NCBI GenBank assembly: GCA_963769115.1
Contig: CAVYKN010000010.1
Span: forward strand, 62,001 to 126,000
Source of the DNA: DASTFY01 sp963769115
GTDB taxonomy: Bacteria; Actinomycetota; Acidimicrobiia; Acidimicrobiales; Ilumatobacteraceae
Direction of reading: 5' to 3'
DNA: 64,000 bases
Notes under the pieces: model-generated
Told to the model about the DNA's origin: nothing
The model's input: the letters and a program-made list of their open reading frames with translations, nothing else
Databases searched by the model: none
Program-made: the position numbers and the translations under genes
Part shown: one piece after another, positions 11,218-20,322 of the stretch
Layout of the letters: every line of letters starts with the position of its first letter
Position numbering within the stretch: position 1 is the first letter of the stretch

Positions 11218-11754
11218 CGTCGCGCGTGAGCGCCACCGAGCCGGACGGCCGGCCGGCCCGGCCGGCGCCGAGCGCGGGGGGGCGCATCGTGCTGCTCGAC
11301 GTCGCCGGCACCGTCGCGTTCGCCGTCACCGCGGTGCTGGAGGTCGTCCTGTTCCGCCACTGGACCGAGGTCGTCGGGGTCACCGTGGCGCTCGTGCTGT
11401 TCGCCCTCGGTTGCGCCGCCTTCCTGGTCGGCTACGCCCGGGCCGTCCAGCGCAGCCGCACCGACGAGATCTCCGTGGCCGGCCTGTTCCTCCTGATGGG
11501 CCCCGCGGTGCCCGGCGCGGTCAAGCTGCGCCTGGGGCTGCTGCTCGCCGTCCAGGTCGTCGTCGGCGCTCGTCACCGCCGGGTGCGGACCTTCACCCCG
11601 CTGGCCTTCGGCATGCTCGTGCCCGTGTTCGGCCTGGGGCTCAACGGCCTGTGGGCGGCCCGCCACGGCCGGTTCCCGCCTCGCCGGGTCGCCCCGACGG
11701 CGCCGGGATCACCACAGCGAGGGCGGGATGGAGCAGAATGCAGGCCATGGCTGA
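11214..11754 (+). CDS. Membrane protein with four predicted helices
   Basis: After a polar N-terminus of about 25 residues there are four hydrophobic segments (LLDVAGTVAFAVTAVLEVVLF, TVALVLFALGCAAFLVGYA, SVAGLFLLMGPAVPGA, FGMLVPVFGLGLNGLWAA, each abbreviated to its core). The position between the mannosyltransferase and the SRPBCC gene is the same as that of mycobacterial Rv2186c-type membrane proteins. The frame runs on into the next gene without a stop; the only nearby stop after a one-base shift is at 11752-11754, so the C-terminus is uncertain. Function unknown. Confidence 0.55.
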
Positions 11755-12188
11755 GTCCGCCACCCAGACGATCACCATCGCGGCCTCGCCCGAGCAGTGC
11801 TTCGAGGTGGCCACGGACTTCCCCCGCTACCCCGAGTGGGCCAAGGACGTCAAGGAGGCCGTGGTCCAGGAGACGCGACGACCAGGGGCGGGCCACCGCG
11901 GTCGAGTTCCGGGCCTCGGCGCTCGGGCGCAGCACCCACTACACGCTTGGCCTACGACTACTCGGCCGCCCCGAGAAGCTCTCCTGGCAGCTCGTCCACG
12001 GCGACATCATGCGGGCGATCGACGGGGCGTACACCTTCGCGCCCTCGGCGACCGACCCCGGCTCGACCGATGTCGTGTACGACCTCTCGATCGAGCTCGT
12101 CGTGCCCCTGCCCGGCTTCGTCAAGCGCCGGGCCGAGGTGCGGATCCTCAACACCGTCAAGGAGCTGAAGGCCCGGGCCGAGTCGTGA
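11747..12188 (+). CDS. SRPBCC (START-like) domain protein
   Basis: About 147 residues forming a single SRPBCC/polyketide-cyclase-like fold, a hydrophobic-cavity lipid-binding domain. The opening IAASPEQCFEVATDFPRYPEWA is the usual first strand and helix, and VPLPGFVKRRAEVRI with a final amphipathic helix closes the cavity. Three frameshifts (near 11880, 11945 and 11975) are corrected to obtain the reading. ATG 11747 is preferred; ATG 11738 is in frame. It is equivalent by position to Rv2185c of mycobacteria. The ligand is unknown; a role with the neighbouring lipid mannosylation enzymes is inference. Confidence 0.7.
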
Positions 12189-13394
12189 GCCGGGGTGCGG
12201 AGCCGTTGGCTGCCACCCGCCTGATCGTCGTCACCGGCAAGGGCGGCGTCGGCAAGACGACCGTGGCCGCGGCCACGGCGATCGCCGCGCGGCAAGGGTC
12301 ACCGCACGCTGGTCGTGTCGACCGATCCGGCCCACTCGCTGGCCGACGCGCTCGACCGCCCGGCCGGCCATCAGCCGACCGACGCCGGCCGCAACCTCCA
12401 GGCCATGCAGATCGACGCCCGCCGCCGCCTGGAGGAGCAGTGGGGCGAGCTGCGGAGCTACGTGGCCGACGTGCTGGCCTGGGCGGGCGTGGAGCAGCTG
12501 GCGGCCGAGGAGCTGACGGTGCTGCCGGGCCTCGAGGAGGTGCTGGCCCTCACCGCGCTCACCGAGCTGTGCGACTCGGGCCAGCACGACGTCGTCGTCG
12601 TGGACTGTGCGCCGACGGCCGAGACGCTGCGGCTGCTGTCGCTCCCGGACGTGCTCGGGTGGTGGATGCGCCGGCTGTTCCCCGTGAGCCGGCAGGTCGC
12701 CGGCCTGGTGGGGCCGACCGTTCGCCAGCTCACCGCGCTGCCGGTCGCCGGCCAGGCGCAGTTCGACGCCCTCGAGCGGCTCTACGACCGGCTGACCGGG
12801 GTGCGCGAGCTGCTGTCGGACACCGATCGGTCGACCGTGCGCCTGGTCACCAACCCCGAGCAGGTCGTCGTGGCCGAGGCCCGCCGCACGGCCACGTACC
12901 TGGGCCTGTTCGGCTTCGCGGTCGATGCCGTCATCGTCAACCGCCTCCTGCCCGACGACGTCACCGATCCGTGGTTCGACCACTGGCGCGCGGCCCAACA
13001 GGTGCAGCTGGCCGCCATCCGCGAGGGCTTCGCCCCCGCGCCGGTGCTGGTCAGCCCGCTGGCCCCGGAGGAGCCCGTCGGCGCCAAGAAGCTGAAGGCG
13101 TTCGCCGGCCGCCTCTACGGGCGCGGCGACCCGTCACGGGACCTGGGTGCGGTCGCCGCCGTTCACGCTCGAGCGGGACGGCGACGACTGGCGGCTGTCG
13201 ATCGATCTGCGCTTCGCCGGGCGGGACGAGGTCGACTTGGTCCGCCGCGGCGACGAGCTCATCGTCACCGTCGGGACCTATCGGCGGGCGTTGCTGCTGC
13301 CCGATTCGCTGGTCAGCCGACCCGTCACCAAGGCCACCGTGCGGGACGGGCGGCTGGTGGTGGGCTTCGCCGGCCGGGCCACCCGCACCGCTAG
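12185..13394 (+). CDS. ArsA/GET3-like ATPase
   Basis: A dimeric deviant-Walker P-loop ATPase of the ArsA/Get3 family. The P-loop is VVTGKGGVGKTTVAAATA, switch I is STDPAHSLADAL, and VVVDCAPTAETLRLL is the Walker B-like A-motif. The C-terminus (from about 13150) forms a small beta-rich HSP20-like domain (FTLERDGDDWRLSIDL ... RPVTKATVRDGRLVVGF), as in actinobacterial ArsA-like proteins. No arsenite-binding cysteine cluster or ars genes accompany it, so arsenic export is unlikely; targeting of membrane proteins or lipid-related work is more plausible. Frameshifts lie near 12295, 13145 and 13380; the end is approximate. Confidence 0.75.
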
Positions 13395-13404
13395 CGTCGT
13401 CCGG

Positions 13405-13728
13405 ATGGCACTGGACGAGGTCGACGACCCGCGGTCGACGAGCCGCGGTCGACGCACCGCGCGTCGACGGCGCCGCGGTCGACAGACGGTGGAGGCCGTC
13501 CGCGCCGTGGCCCGGGCCGCCGTCGAGGTGGGCCGGCAGGTGCTCGACGCGGTCGAGCGGGCGCTCGACGATCCGGCCACGGCCGACAAGCTGGCCGAGG
13601 TGGTCGCCGGGTTCAGCCGCCTGGCCGAGGGGATGCGGCCCCGACCGGCCGGCCGCGACGGCGCGGCCGGACCGGCGGGCACCCGAGCCACCGTGAACGA
13701 CGGTCTCGAGCGCATCGAGGTGTCGTGA
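13405..13728 (+). CDS. Small basic/helical protein of unknown function
   Basis: About 107 residues. The first 30 are very rich in Arg and Ser, followed by a regular amphipathic helical stretch (EAVRAVARAAVEVGRQVLDAVERAL) and a low-complexity Pro/Arg segment. It reads on in the same frame as the end of the ArsA-like gene, so it could be either a separate gene starting at the ATG at 13405 or a C-terminal extension of that protein. Its stop overlaps the next GTG by four bases. No family recognised. Confidence 0.45.
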   Translation: MALDEVDDPRSTSRGRRTARRRRRGRQTVEAVRAVARAAVEVGRQVLDAVERALDDPATADKLAEVVAGFSRLAEGMRPRPAGRDGAAGPAGTRATVNDGLERIEVS

Positions 13729-14661
13729 GCCGGCGGATCGGCATCGACGTCGGCGGGACCAAGTGCCTCGGGGTGGTCCTGGACGACGAGGGCGAAGTGA
13801 TCGCCGAGGAGCGCCGCCCTACGCCCAAGGAGACCGACGAGCTGGTCGTCACGGCTGTGCGAGCTCTCGGAGCTGCTCGGCCCGGCGGACTCCGTCGGCG
13901 TCGGCGTGCCCGGGCTGGTGACCCGCGAGGGGATGCTGCGCGCGGCGCCGCACATCGCCTCCGTCGGCGACCTCCCGCTGCGCGACCTCCTGCTGGAGCG
14001 CGTCGGTGATCTCGAGGTCGTCATCGACAACGACGCCACCTGCGCCCTGCTGGCGGAGACGACCGTCGGCGTGGCCCAGGGCGCGCGGGACGCCGTGCTG
14101 GTCACCTTGGGCACCGGCATCGGCGGCGGGGTGCTGGCCGGAGGCGTCATCCAGCGGGGGGCCAACGGCTTCGTCGGCGAGATGGGCCACATGGTGGTGG
14201 ACCTCGAAGGGCCGGACTGCCCGTGCGGTCGCCGGGGATGCTGGGAGCGGTTCGCCTCGGGATCGGCGCTGGCGCACTTCGGACGGGTCGCCGCGGCCGA
14301 AGGCCGGCTGCCGGCCGTGCTGGCCCTGGCCGGTGGCGATCCGGCGGCCGTCACGGGCGAGGACGTCACCGCCGCGGCCCGTGCCGGCGACGAGCCGGCG
14401 CTCGCCATCCTCGACATGTTCGGGCGGTGGGTCGGGATCGGCCTGGTCAACCTCACCAACCTGCTGGATCCGGAGCTGTTCGTCCTGGGCGGCGGGCTCG
14501 TGGAGCTGCGGGACCTCATCGTCGAGCCCATCCGCCACTGGTTGGCCCAGCTCCTCTACGCGCCCTCGTACCGGCCGCACCCCCGGCTCGAGATCGCCCG
14601 CCTGGGGGAGCGCGCCGGCGCCGTCGGCGCCGCCCTGCTCCCGAGCTCGACCCGGTCGTGA
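13725..14661 (+). CDS. glk: ROK-family glucokinase
   Basis: This cytoplasmic kinase would phosphorylate glucose at C6. The N-terminal phosphate loop is IGIDVGGTKCLGV, the sugar site includes DNDATCALLAE, and the ROK zinc motif CPCGRRGCWE is complete, as are LGTGIGGG and FVLGGGLV. Length is about 312 residues, normal for the family. One frameshift near 13857 is corrected. The GTG start overlaps the upstream stop, so it is translationally coupled to the ArsA-like cluster. It lies close to phosphofructokinase and glycerol kinase genes. Substrate choice among hexoses is not certain from sequence alone. Confidence 0.85.
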
Positions 14662-14678
14662 GGCACGCACCGGGCGGC

Positions 14679-15185
14679 TCAGAGGGTGTCGAGGTGGCGG
14701 GGCCGGCTGCGCTCGATCTCCCGCCAGGCGCCCTTGCGGGTCTCGAAGCCGGCCGTGTGGCTGGCCTTGCCGGGCTCCAGCGCCTTGTAGACGTCGAAGA
14801 AGTGCTTGATCTCCTCGAGCAGCTCCTCGGGCAGGTCCCGCAGGTCCTCCACGCCCCGCCAGCGGGGATCGGTGGGCGGGACGCAGATGACCTTGGCGTC
14901 CTCGCCGGCCTCGTCCTGCATCCACAGCAGCCCGACGGGCTTGGCCTCGACCCACACGCCGGGGTACGTCGGGTCCTCCAGGAGCACGAGCGCGTCCAGC
15001 GGATCACCGTCTCCGCCCAGCGTGTCGGGGATGAACCCGTAGTCCGCGGGATAGGTCGTCGCCGTGAACAGCCGCCGGTCCAGGAAGATGTGCCCGGTGT
15101 CGTGGTCGATCTCGTACTTGTTGCGGCTGCCGCGGGGAATCTCGATGACGACGAAGATGCAGCCTTCGCGGGGCTCTTTGGCCAT
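14679..15185 (-). CDS. ppa: Inorganic pyrophosphatase, family I
   Basis: An intact 168-residue soluble pyrophosphatase that hydrolyses PPi and pulls biosynthetic reactions forward. The metal-binding signature DGDPLDALVL is present, with YEIDHDTGHIFLDR and ADYGFIPDTL before it, all diagnostic of family I enzymes. It converges on glk (17 bases between stops) and diverges from the aminotransferase gene. A CACAAT hexamer six bases upstream of the ATG is a plausible -10. Confidence 0.95.
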   Translation of the reverse strand: MAKEPREGCIFVVIEIPRGSRNKYEIDHDTGHIFLDRRLFTATTYPADYGFIPDTLGGDGDPLDALVLLEDPTYPGVWVEAKPVGLLWMQDEAGEDAKVICVPPTDPRWRGVEDLRDLPEELLEEIKHFFDVYKALEPGKASHTAGFETRKGAWREIERSRPRHLDTL

Positions 15186-15223
15186 CCGTGCATTGTGCCC
15201 GAAGCCGGAGACCAGGGTGGCAG

Positions 15224-15229
15224 TACGCT
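15224..15229 (+). promoter_or_regulatory. -10 box TACGCT for the aminotransferase gene
   Basis: TACGCT ends eight bases before the ATG at 15238, so transcription would start at or beside the start codon (leaderless). Confidence 0.45.
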
Positions 15230-15237
15230 CGCCGGCC

Positions 15238-16440
15238 ATGGAGTTCCGCCGGATCACCAACCTCCCGCCGTACGTCTTCACCATCATCAACAACCTGAAG
15301 GTGGAGGCCCGGCGAGCCGGTGTGGACGTCATCGATCTCGGCTTCGGCAACCCGGACATCCCCTCGCCGGCCATCGCGGTGGAGAAGCTGGCGGAGGCCG
15401 CCCACATCAGTCGCAACCACCGCTACTCGATGTCGCGCGGCCTGCCGAAGCTCCGTGAGGCCGTCGCCGCGCTCTACCAGCGCCGCTGGGGCGTCGAGCT
15501 CGACGCCGAGCTCGAGATCACCAACACCATCGGTTCCAAGGAGGGGTTCAGCCACCTGATGTGGGTGCTGCTGCAGAGCGGCGACGCGGCCATCGTCCCC
15601 AGCCCGAGCTACCCGATCCACATCTACGGCCCGCTGTTCGCCGGTGCCGACCTGCGGCAGGTACCGATGCGGAGCCTGTCCGACGCCAGGGTGCAGCAGG
15701 ACCACGCCGGCGACTTCTTCGCCAACCTGGAGACGGCGTGGGAGGTCGGCTGGCCGAAGCCGCGCGTGCTCGTGATCTCCTTCCCGCACAACCCGACCGG
15801 TTCGTGCGTGGACGCCGAGTTCATGCAGCGGGTGGTCGACTTCTGCCGCGAGCGGGAGATGGTCGTGGTGCACGACTTCGCGTACGCGGACATCGGCTTC
15901 GACGGGTACGACCCGCCGTCCATCCTGCAGGCCGACGGGGCCAAGGAGTGCGCGGTCGAGCTGTACTCGATGACGAAGAGCTTCTCCATGGCCGGTTGGC
16001 GCTGCGCGTACATGGTCGGCAACGCCGAGGTGGTGCAGGCGTTGGTGAAGCTCAAGAGCTATCTGGACTACGGCGCGTTCCAGCCCATCCAGATCGCGGC
16101 GACGGTCACGATGAACGAGGCGCCGGACTACCCGAAGGAGGTCTGCGCCACCTACCAGGCCCGGCGGGACACCCTGCTCGACGGCCTGACGCGGCTCGGG
16201 TGGGACATCCCCAAGCCGAAGGGGACGATGTTCGTCTGGGCTCCGATCCCCGAGCCGTACTCCGAGCTGGACTCCGTCGAGTTCTGCTCGATGGTCGTGC
16301 GGGACTGCGAGGTGGCGCTGTCGCCGGGGGCGGGGTTCGGGCCCGGCGGCGAGGGGTTCGTGCGCTTCGCCCTCATCGAGAACGAGCAGCGCATCGCCCA
16401 GGGCCTCCGCAACCTCCGCCGGGGCCTGGTCAAGCTCTAG
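15238..16440 (+). CDS. alaC: PLP-dependent aminotransferase (AlaC-like, class I/II)
   Basis: An intact 400-residue fold-type I aminotransferase. The PLP lysine is K247 in SMTKSFSMAGWR; SFPHNPTGSCVD and VHDFAYADIGFDGY hold the conserved Asn, Asp and Tyr, and the last-domain Arg lies in GFVRFALIENEQRI. Overall it resembles AlaC/LL-diaminopimelate aminotransferase-related enzymes that interconvert glutamate/pyruvate and alanine/2-oxoglutarate. Divergent from ppa over 52 bases. Exact amino-acid preference is not certain. Confidence 0.85.
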   Translation: MEFRRITNLPPYVFTIINNLKVEARRAGVDVIDLGFGNPDIPSPAIAVEKLAEAAHISRNHRYSMSRGLPKLREAVAALYQRRWGVELDAELEITNTIGSKEGFSHLMWVLLQSGDAAIVPSPSYPIHIYGPLFAGADLRQVPMRSLSDARVQQDHAGDFFANLETAWEVGWPKPRVLVISFPHNPTGSCVDAEFMQRVVDFCREREMVVVHDFAYADIGFDGYDPPSILQADGAKECAVELYSMTKSFSMAGWRCAYMVGNAEVVQALVKLKSYLDYGAFQPIQIAATVTMNEAPDYPKEVCATYQARRDTLLDGLTRLGWDIPKPKGTMFVWAPIPEPYSELDSVEFCSMVVRDCEVALSPGAGFGPGGEGFVRFALIENEQRIAQGLRNLRRGLVKL

Positions 16441-16522
16441 CCGCGCTCGTCAGCCGCCAGGCGCCCATCGCGGGTTCACGGACTGGAAACGGCGGCGTCA
16501 CGTCCGGCGAGGACGCGCTCGG

Positions 16523-16528
16523 TACCGT
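16523..16528 (+). promoter_or_regulatory. -10 box TACCGT for the ACT-domain gene
   Basis: TACCGT ends six bases before the GTG at 16535, the leaderless arrangement seen repeatedly in this window. Confidence 0.4.
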
Positions 16529-16534
16529 CGCACC

Positions 16535-17192
16535 GTGCCCCGCTACGTGCTGCGCCTGTGGCTGCCCGACCGTCCGGGCGCGCTGGGACAGGTGGCCAGC
16601 CGCATCGGCTCGGTCCACGCGGACGTGGTCGGGATCGAGATCCTCGAGCGGGGTGGCGGGCGGGCCGTGGACGACCTCGTGGTGGCGCTGCCGTCGGATG
16701 ACCTGGTCGACCTGCTCGTCCGCGAGGTGACGCAGGTCGAGGGCGTCGACGTGGAGTGGATCCAGGCCGTCGAGGGAGCCGACCACGATCCCCAGCTCGC
16801 CCTGCTCGAGGCCGCATCCGGTCTGGCCGAGGTCGAGGACGAGAGCGCCCGCCTCCACCTGCTGGGCGTCGAGCTGCAGCGGGTGTTCGAGCTGACGTGG
16901 ATCTCGATCGTCGATCGACCGGGGTCGACGGTGGTGTTCGCGGCCGGAGCCGCTCCACCGGCCAGCTGGGTCCTCGCCTTCGTGGAGGGCAGCCGCCACC
17001 TGGTCGACCAGGCCGATCAGGGGGCCGAGGACGTGGCGTGGACCGAACTGGGCGACGATCGCTACCTGGCCGTCGGGCGGACGGGCCGGCCGCTCCGGGC
17101 CCGGGAGCGGCGGCAGCTCGCCGCGCTGCGTGCGCATCAACACCGCCATCGACGGCGCCTACCGGCCGGGCTGGCGGCCGGCTCCCGCCTGA
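16535..17192 (+). CDS. ACT-domain protein of unknown function
   Basis: The N-terminal 75 residues are an ACT domain (LRLWLPDRPGALGQVASRIG, then VVGIEILERGGGRAVDDLVV), a fold that binds amino acids as a regulatory module. The remaining 140 residues (WISIVDRPGSTVVFAAG, VLAFVEGSRHL) form a second domain I do not recognise. No catalytic motif is visible, so it is probably a regulator or sensor. A frameshift near 17130 affects the last 20 residues: the corrected end is INTAIDGAYRPGWRPAPA with a stop at 17190; uncorrected, the frame ends at 17218. Confidence 0.65.
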
Positions 17193-17214
17193 CGCGCTGC
17201 CAGGTTCCCAGCGG

Positions 17215-18705
17215 CTAGGACCCGGCCCAGCTCCGCGAGCGCTCGACGGCGCGGAGCCAGGTCTGGTGAGAGGCGTCCGCGGCCTCCCGGTCGACGGCCG
17301 GGACGAACTCGGCCTCCTGTTGCCACGCGGCGGCCACGTCGTCCAGCGAGTCCCACACGCCTTCGGCCAATCCGGCCAGGAAGGCGGCGCCGAGTGCGGT
17401 CGTCTCCTGATCGACCGGGCGCCGCACCGTGACACCGAGCTGATCTGCTTGCATCTGCAACAACAGGTCCATGGCTGCTGCTCCGCCATCCACCCGCAGC
17501 TCCTGCACGTCACGGCCGGCGGCCCGTGACATCGCCTCGACCACATCGCGGGTCTGGTACGCCATGGCCTCCACCACGGCCCGGGCGAGGTGGGCGCGGG
17601 TCGTCCCCCGGGTGATGCCGGTGACGGTCCCCCGTGCGTACGGGTCCCACCACGGGCTGCCCAGGCCGGCGAAGGCGGGCACGAGGAAGACCCCGCCGGT
17701 GTCGGCGACGGTGGCCGCCAGCGGGCCGATCTCGGCCGCCTCCGTGATCAGGCCGAGCCCGTCCCGCAACCATTGGACAGCGGCACCGGTCACGAAGATG
17801 GCGCCCTCCAGCGCGTAGGCCGTCGTCCCGTCGGCCAGGGTCCAGGCCACCGTGGTCAGGAGCCCCTCCGTCGGCGGCGGGCACTTGTCGCCGACGTTCA
17901 TGAGCACGAAGCTGCCCGTCCCGTAGGTGTTCTTGCTGGCGCCGGGTGCGAAGCACCCGTGGCCGAACAGGGCCGCCTGCTGGTCACCGGCGATGCCGGA
18001 GACCGGGATGCCCGCCGGCACCCCGCAGCGCTCCGACGTCAGCCCGAAACGTCCGCTCGAGGGCCGCACCTCGGGCAGTGCCTCCATGGGCACGCCGAGC
18101 AGCGCGCACAGCTCCTCGCTCCATACGTGCTCACGGATGTCGTAGAGCATCGTCCGGCTGGCGTTGGACGGGTCGGTGGCGAGGACCTCGCCGCCGGTGA
18201 GGTTCCAGAGGAGCCAGGTGTCGATGGTGCCGATCACCAGGTCCGGTCCGGCGGGAACGCCCCCGCCCCCCTGATCCTCCGGGGTCAGGAGCCACTCGGC
18301 CTTCGTGCCGCTGAAGTACGGATCGAGCACCAGTCCGGTGCGCTCCCGGACCAGCGGGAGGTGGCCGGCGGCCTCGAGCTCGGCGCACCGCCCCGCCGTC
18401 CGCCGGTCCTGCCAGACGATGGCGTTCCGGTAGGGCCGGCCGGTGGTGCGGTCCCAGGCGACCACGGTCTCGCGCTGGTTGGTGATGCCGATGGCCGCCA
18501 CCGGTTCGTCGAGCCGCGACACGACGTCGAGCAGCGTCGCCCTCATCGCCTCCCAGATCTCGGTGGCGTCGTGCTCGACCAGCCCGGGCTGGGGGAAGTG
18601 CTGGGTGAACTCCCGGTACGAGGCGATGGACGGCCGCCCGTCCGTGAACACGGCCCGGGTGCGGACGCCGGTCGTGCCGCCGTCGAGCGCGAGGACGACG
18701 GTCAC
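17215..18705 (-). CDS. glpK: Glycerol kinase
   Basis: An intact 496-residue FGGY-family kinase making glycerol 3-phosphate from glycerol and ATP. Glycerol-site residues are in ITNQRETVVAWDRTTGRPY and NAIVWQDRRT; the catalytic Asp is in AGDQQAALFGHG, and GGAAAMDLLLQMQAD is the second FGGY signature. The phosphate loop reads DGGTTGVRTR rather than the usual DQGTTSSRA, a mild variant. The GTG start lies three bases after the stop of the membrane gene upstream, so the two form a short operon. No facilitator or glpD gene is adjacent. Confidence 0.93.
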   Translation of the reverse strand: MTVVLALDGGTTGVRTRAVFTDGRPSIASYREFTQHFPQPGLVEHDATEIWEAMRATLLDVVSRLDEPVAAIGITNQRETVVAWDRTTGRPYRNAIVWQDRRTAGRCAELEAAGHLPLVRERTGLVLDPYFSGTKAEWLLTPEDQGGGGVPAGPDLVIGTIDTWLLWNLTGGEVLATDPSNASRTMLYDIREHVWSEELCALLGVPMEALPEVRPSSGRFGLTSERCGVPAGIPVSGIAGDQQAALFGHGCFAPGASKNTYGTGSFVLMNVGDKCPPPTEGLLTTVAWTLADGTTAYALEGAIFVTGAAVQWLRDGLGLITEAAEIGPLAATVADTGGVFLVPAFAGLGSPWWDPYARGTVTGITRGTTRAHLARAVVEAMAYQTRDVVEAMSRAAGRDVQELRVDGGAAAMDLLLQMQADQLGVTVRRPVDQETTALGAAFLAGLAEGVWDSLDDVAAAWQQEAEFVPAVDREAADASHQTWLRAVERSRSWAGS

Positions 18706-18708
18706 GCG

Positions 18709-19152
18709 TCAGCGCTTCCGCGTGTCCCGGGTCCGCCGTGGGTGGTTCGTCGCCCCCGTGCTCGTCCGCCGGGTGGGGGCCGGCTTGGCGCGGGGTGGGC
18801 TCACAGTCGGCACCTCGGCGTCCGTGCCCGTGGTGCCCTTGCCGGTCTTGCCGCTCTTGCTGGACCCCTTGGCCGAGCGCTCGGCCTTGGCGGTCGCCCG
18901 GGCCCCTTCGCGGGCAGCGCGATCGGCCGCGATCTGGTCCTTGCTCTTCAGCATCGTGGGCTGCCAGCCGAACTTGGACAGGATGGCCATGACGGCCACC
19001 GCGACCCCGGCGCCGAACGCCAGGCCTGGGAAGGACTGCAGCATCCGGTCCGGCTGCAGGATGGCGAACAGGCCGAAGACGACGAGGCTGTAGATCCCGA
19101 CGAACGTGAAGAGCCGCTTCCACGGGACAGGTCGGTTGCGATCCCACGCCAC
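18709..19152 (-). CDS. Small membrane protein with a basic tail
   Basis: About 147 residues. Two hydrophobic helices (LFTFVGIYSLVVFGLFAIL and FPGLAFGAGVAVAVMAIL) are followed by a long Lys/Arg/Thr/Ser-rich tail. The GTG start (VAWDRNRPVPW) is preceded, eight bases upstream on this strand, by TACAAA lying in the loop of a short inverted repeat (CCTGC/GCAGG). It is co-directional and almost contiguous with glpK, but nothing in its sequence suggests glycerol transport. Function unknown. Confidence 0.65.
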   Translation of the reverse strand: MAWDRNRPVPWKRLFTFVGIYSLVVFGLFAILQPDRMLQSFPGLAFGAGVAVAVMAILSKFGWQPTMLKSKDQIAADRAAREGARATAKAERSAKGSSKSGKTGKGTTGTDAEVPTVSPPRAKPAPTRRTSTGATNHPRRTRDTRKR

Positions 19153-19253
19153 GGCCCTGCTTTGTAGCAGGCCGTCGCGACGGCGCCGGCCGTCGCGCTC
19201 AGGATCGCGGTGTCCGGGCCGTGTCGAGGCGGTGCCGGGCCGCAGGCAGCCTC

Positions 19254-19259
19254 TACCGT
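19254..19259 (+). promoter_or_regulatory. -10 box TACCGT for phosphofructokinase
   Basis: TACCGT ends seven bases before the GTG at 19267, supporting that codon over the in-frame GTGs at 19258 and 19273 as the start. Confidence 0.45.
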
Positions 19260-19266
19260 GTCGGTC

Positions 19267-20301
19267 GTGCGCGTGGGTGTCCTGACGGGTGGGGGTGACT
19301 GCCCCGGTCTCAACGCGGTGATCCGCGCCATCGTGCGCAAGGGGGAGACCGTTTACGGGGACGAGATCATCGGCTTCCTGGACGCCTGGGACGGGGTGCT
19401 GGAGCAGCGCACCATGCCCCTCGACATCCGCTCCCTGCGGGGGATGCTGCCCCGCGGCGGCACCCTGCTGGGCACGAAGCGGGGAAGTCCGTTCGACTAC
19501 CCGGACGGCCCGGAGCGGGTGCGGGAGATCTTCGAGGAGATGGCTCTCGACGGCCTGATCGTCATCGGCGGGAACGGCAGCCTGACGGTCGCCTGCCGGC
19601 TCCACGACCTCGTCGACCTGCCTGTGGTCGGCGTGCCGAAGACCATCGACAACGACATCCTCGGCACCGACGTGACGTTCGGCTTCCACACCGCGGTCCA
19701 GATCGCCACCGACGCCATCGACCGGCTGCACACCACCGCCGAGTCCCACGACCGCGTGCTCCTCGTCGAGGTGATGGGACGGCACGCGGGCTGGATCGCC
19801 ACCTACGCCGGCATCGCCGGCGGGGCCACCGTCATCCTCGTGCCCGAGCTGCCGTTCGACGTCGACGAGGTGTGCGAGCTCCTGCGGCGACGGCACCGCC
19901 GGGGTCGCTACGCATCGATCGTCGTCGTGTCCGAAGGGGCCGAGCCGGCCGAGGGCACGCTCGTCTTCGCGCCCCGCCCCCTCGACCAGTTCGGGCACCG
20001 CAAGCTGGCCGGCATGGCACACCTGATCGCGCCGGCCATCGAGGAGCGGACCGGGTTCGACACCCGCGTCGTCGAGCTGGGCCACGTGCAGCGAGGAGGC
20101 ACGCCGAACGCCTACGACCGCGTGCTCTCCACCCGGTACGGGCTGGCCGCCATCGACGCCGTGCACGACAAGGCGTGGGGCGAGATGGTCGTCTACCGCG
20201 AGAGCCGCATCGAGCGGGCGCCGCTGCGCCTCGCGCTCGGTCGCACCCGCACCCTCGACCTCAGCATGTACGAGGACGTGGCGGCCATCTTCTTCGGGTA
20301 G
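19267..20301 (+). CDS. pfkA: 6-phosphofructokinase, group with Gly/Lys at the nucleotide-site positions
   Basis: An intact 344-residue PFK that phosphorylates fructose 6-phosphate. TGGGDCPGLNAVIRA is the phosphate-donor loop, PKTIDNDILGTD holds the catalytic Asp, VEVMGRHAGWIA the sugar site and GHVQRGGTPNAYDR the last substrate motif. At the positions that separate ATP from PPi enzymes it has Gly (GGNGSL) and Lys (PKTIDND), the mixed pattern known from some actinobacterial ATP-PFKs; a pure PPi enzyme would have Asp at the first. ATP use is therefore likely but not proven. Confidence 0.9.
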   Translation: MRVGVLTGGGDCPGLNAVIRAIVRKGETVYGDEIIGFLDAWDGVLEQRTMPLDIRSLRGMLPRGGTLLGTKRGSPFDYPDGPERVREIFEEMALDGLIVIGGNGSLTVACRLHDLVDLPVVGVPKTIDNDILGTDVTFGFHTAVQIATDAIDRLHTTAESHDRVLLVEVMGRHAGWIATYAGIAGGATVILVPELPFDVDEVCELLRRRHRRGRYASIVVVSEGAEPAEGTLVFAPRPLDQFGHRKLAGMAHLIAPAIEERTGFDTRVVELGHVQRGGTPNAYDRVLSTRYGLAAIDAVHDKAWGEMVVYRESRIERAPLRLALGRTRTLDLSMYEDVAAIFFG

Positions 20302-20322
20302 CCATCGTCGACTCCGCGGGAC

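Noticed and set aside
8598..12188. A 1196-codon plus-strand frame that looks like one giant protein
   Set aside because: It passes through parts of queG, the mannosyltransferase, a membrane protein and the SRPBCC gene in succession; the real genes switch frames, so it is a product of frameshifts and GC-rich DNA.
12185..13394. Arsenic resistance operon
   Set aside because: The ATPase lacks the ArsA cysteine site and no arsB, arsR or arsC is nearby.
11411..13696. A 761-codon plus-strand frame over the SRPBCC and ArsA-like genes
   Set aside because: Contains only the first residues of each real protein before frameshifts; the motif-bearing frames are different.
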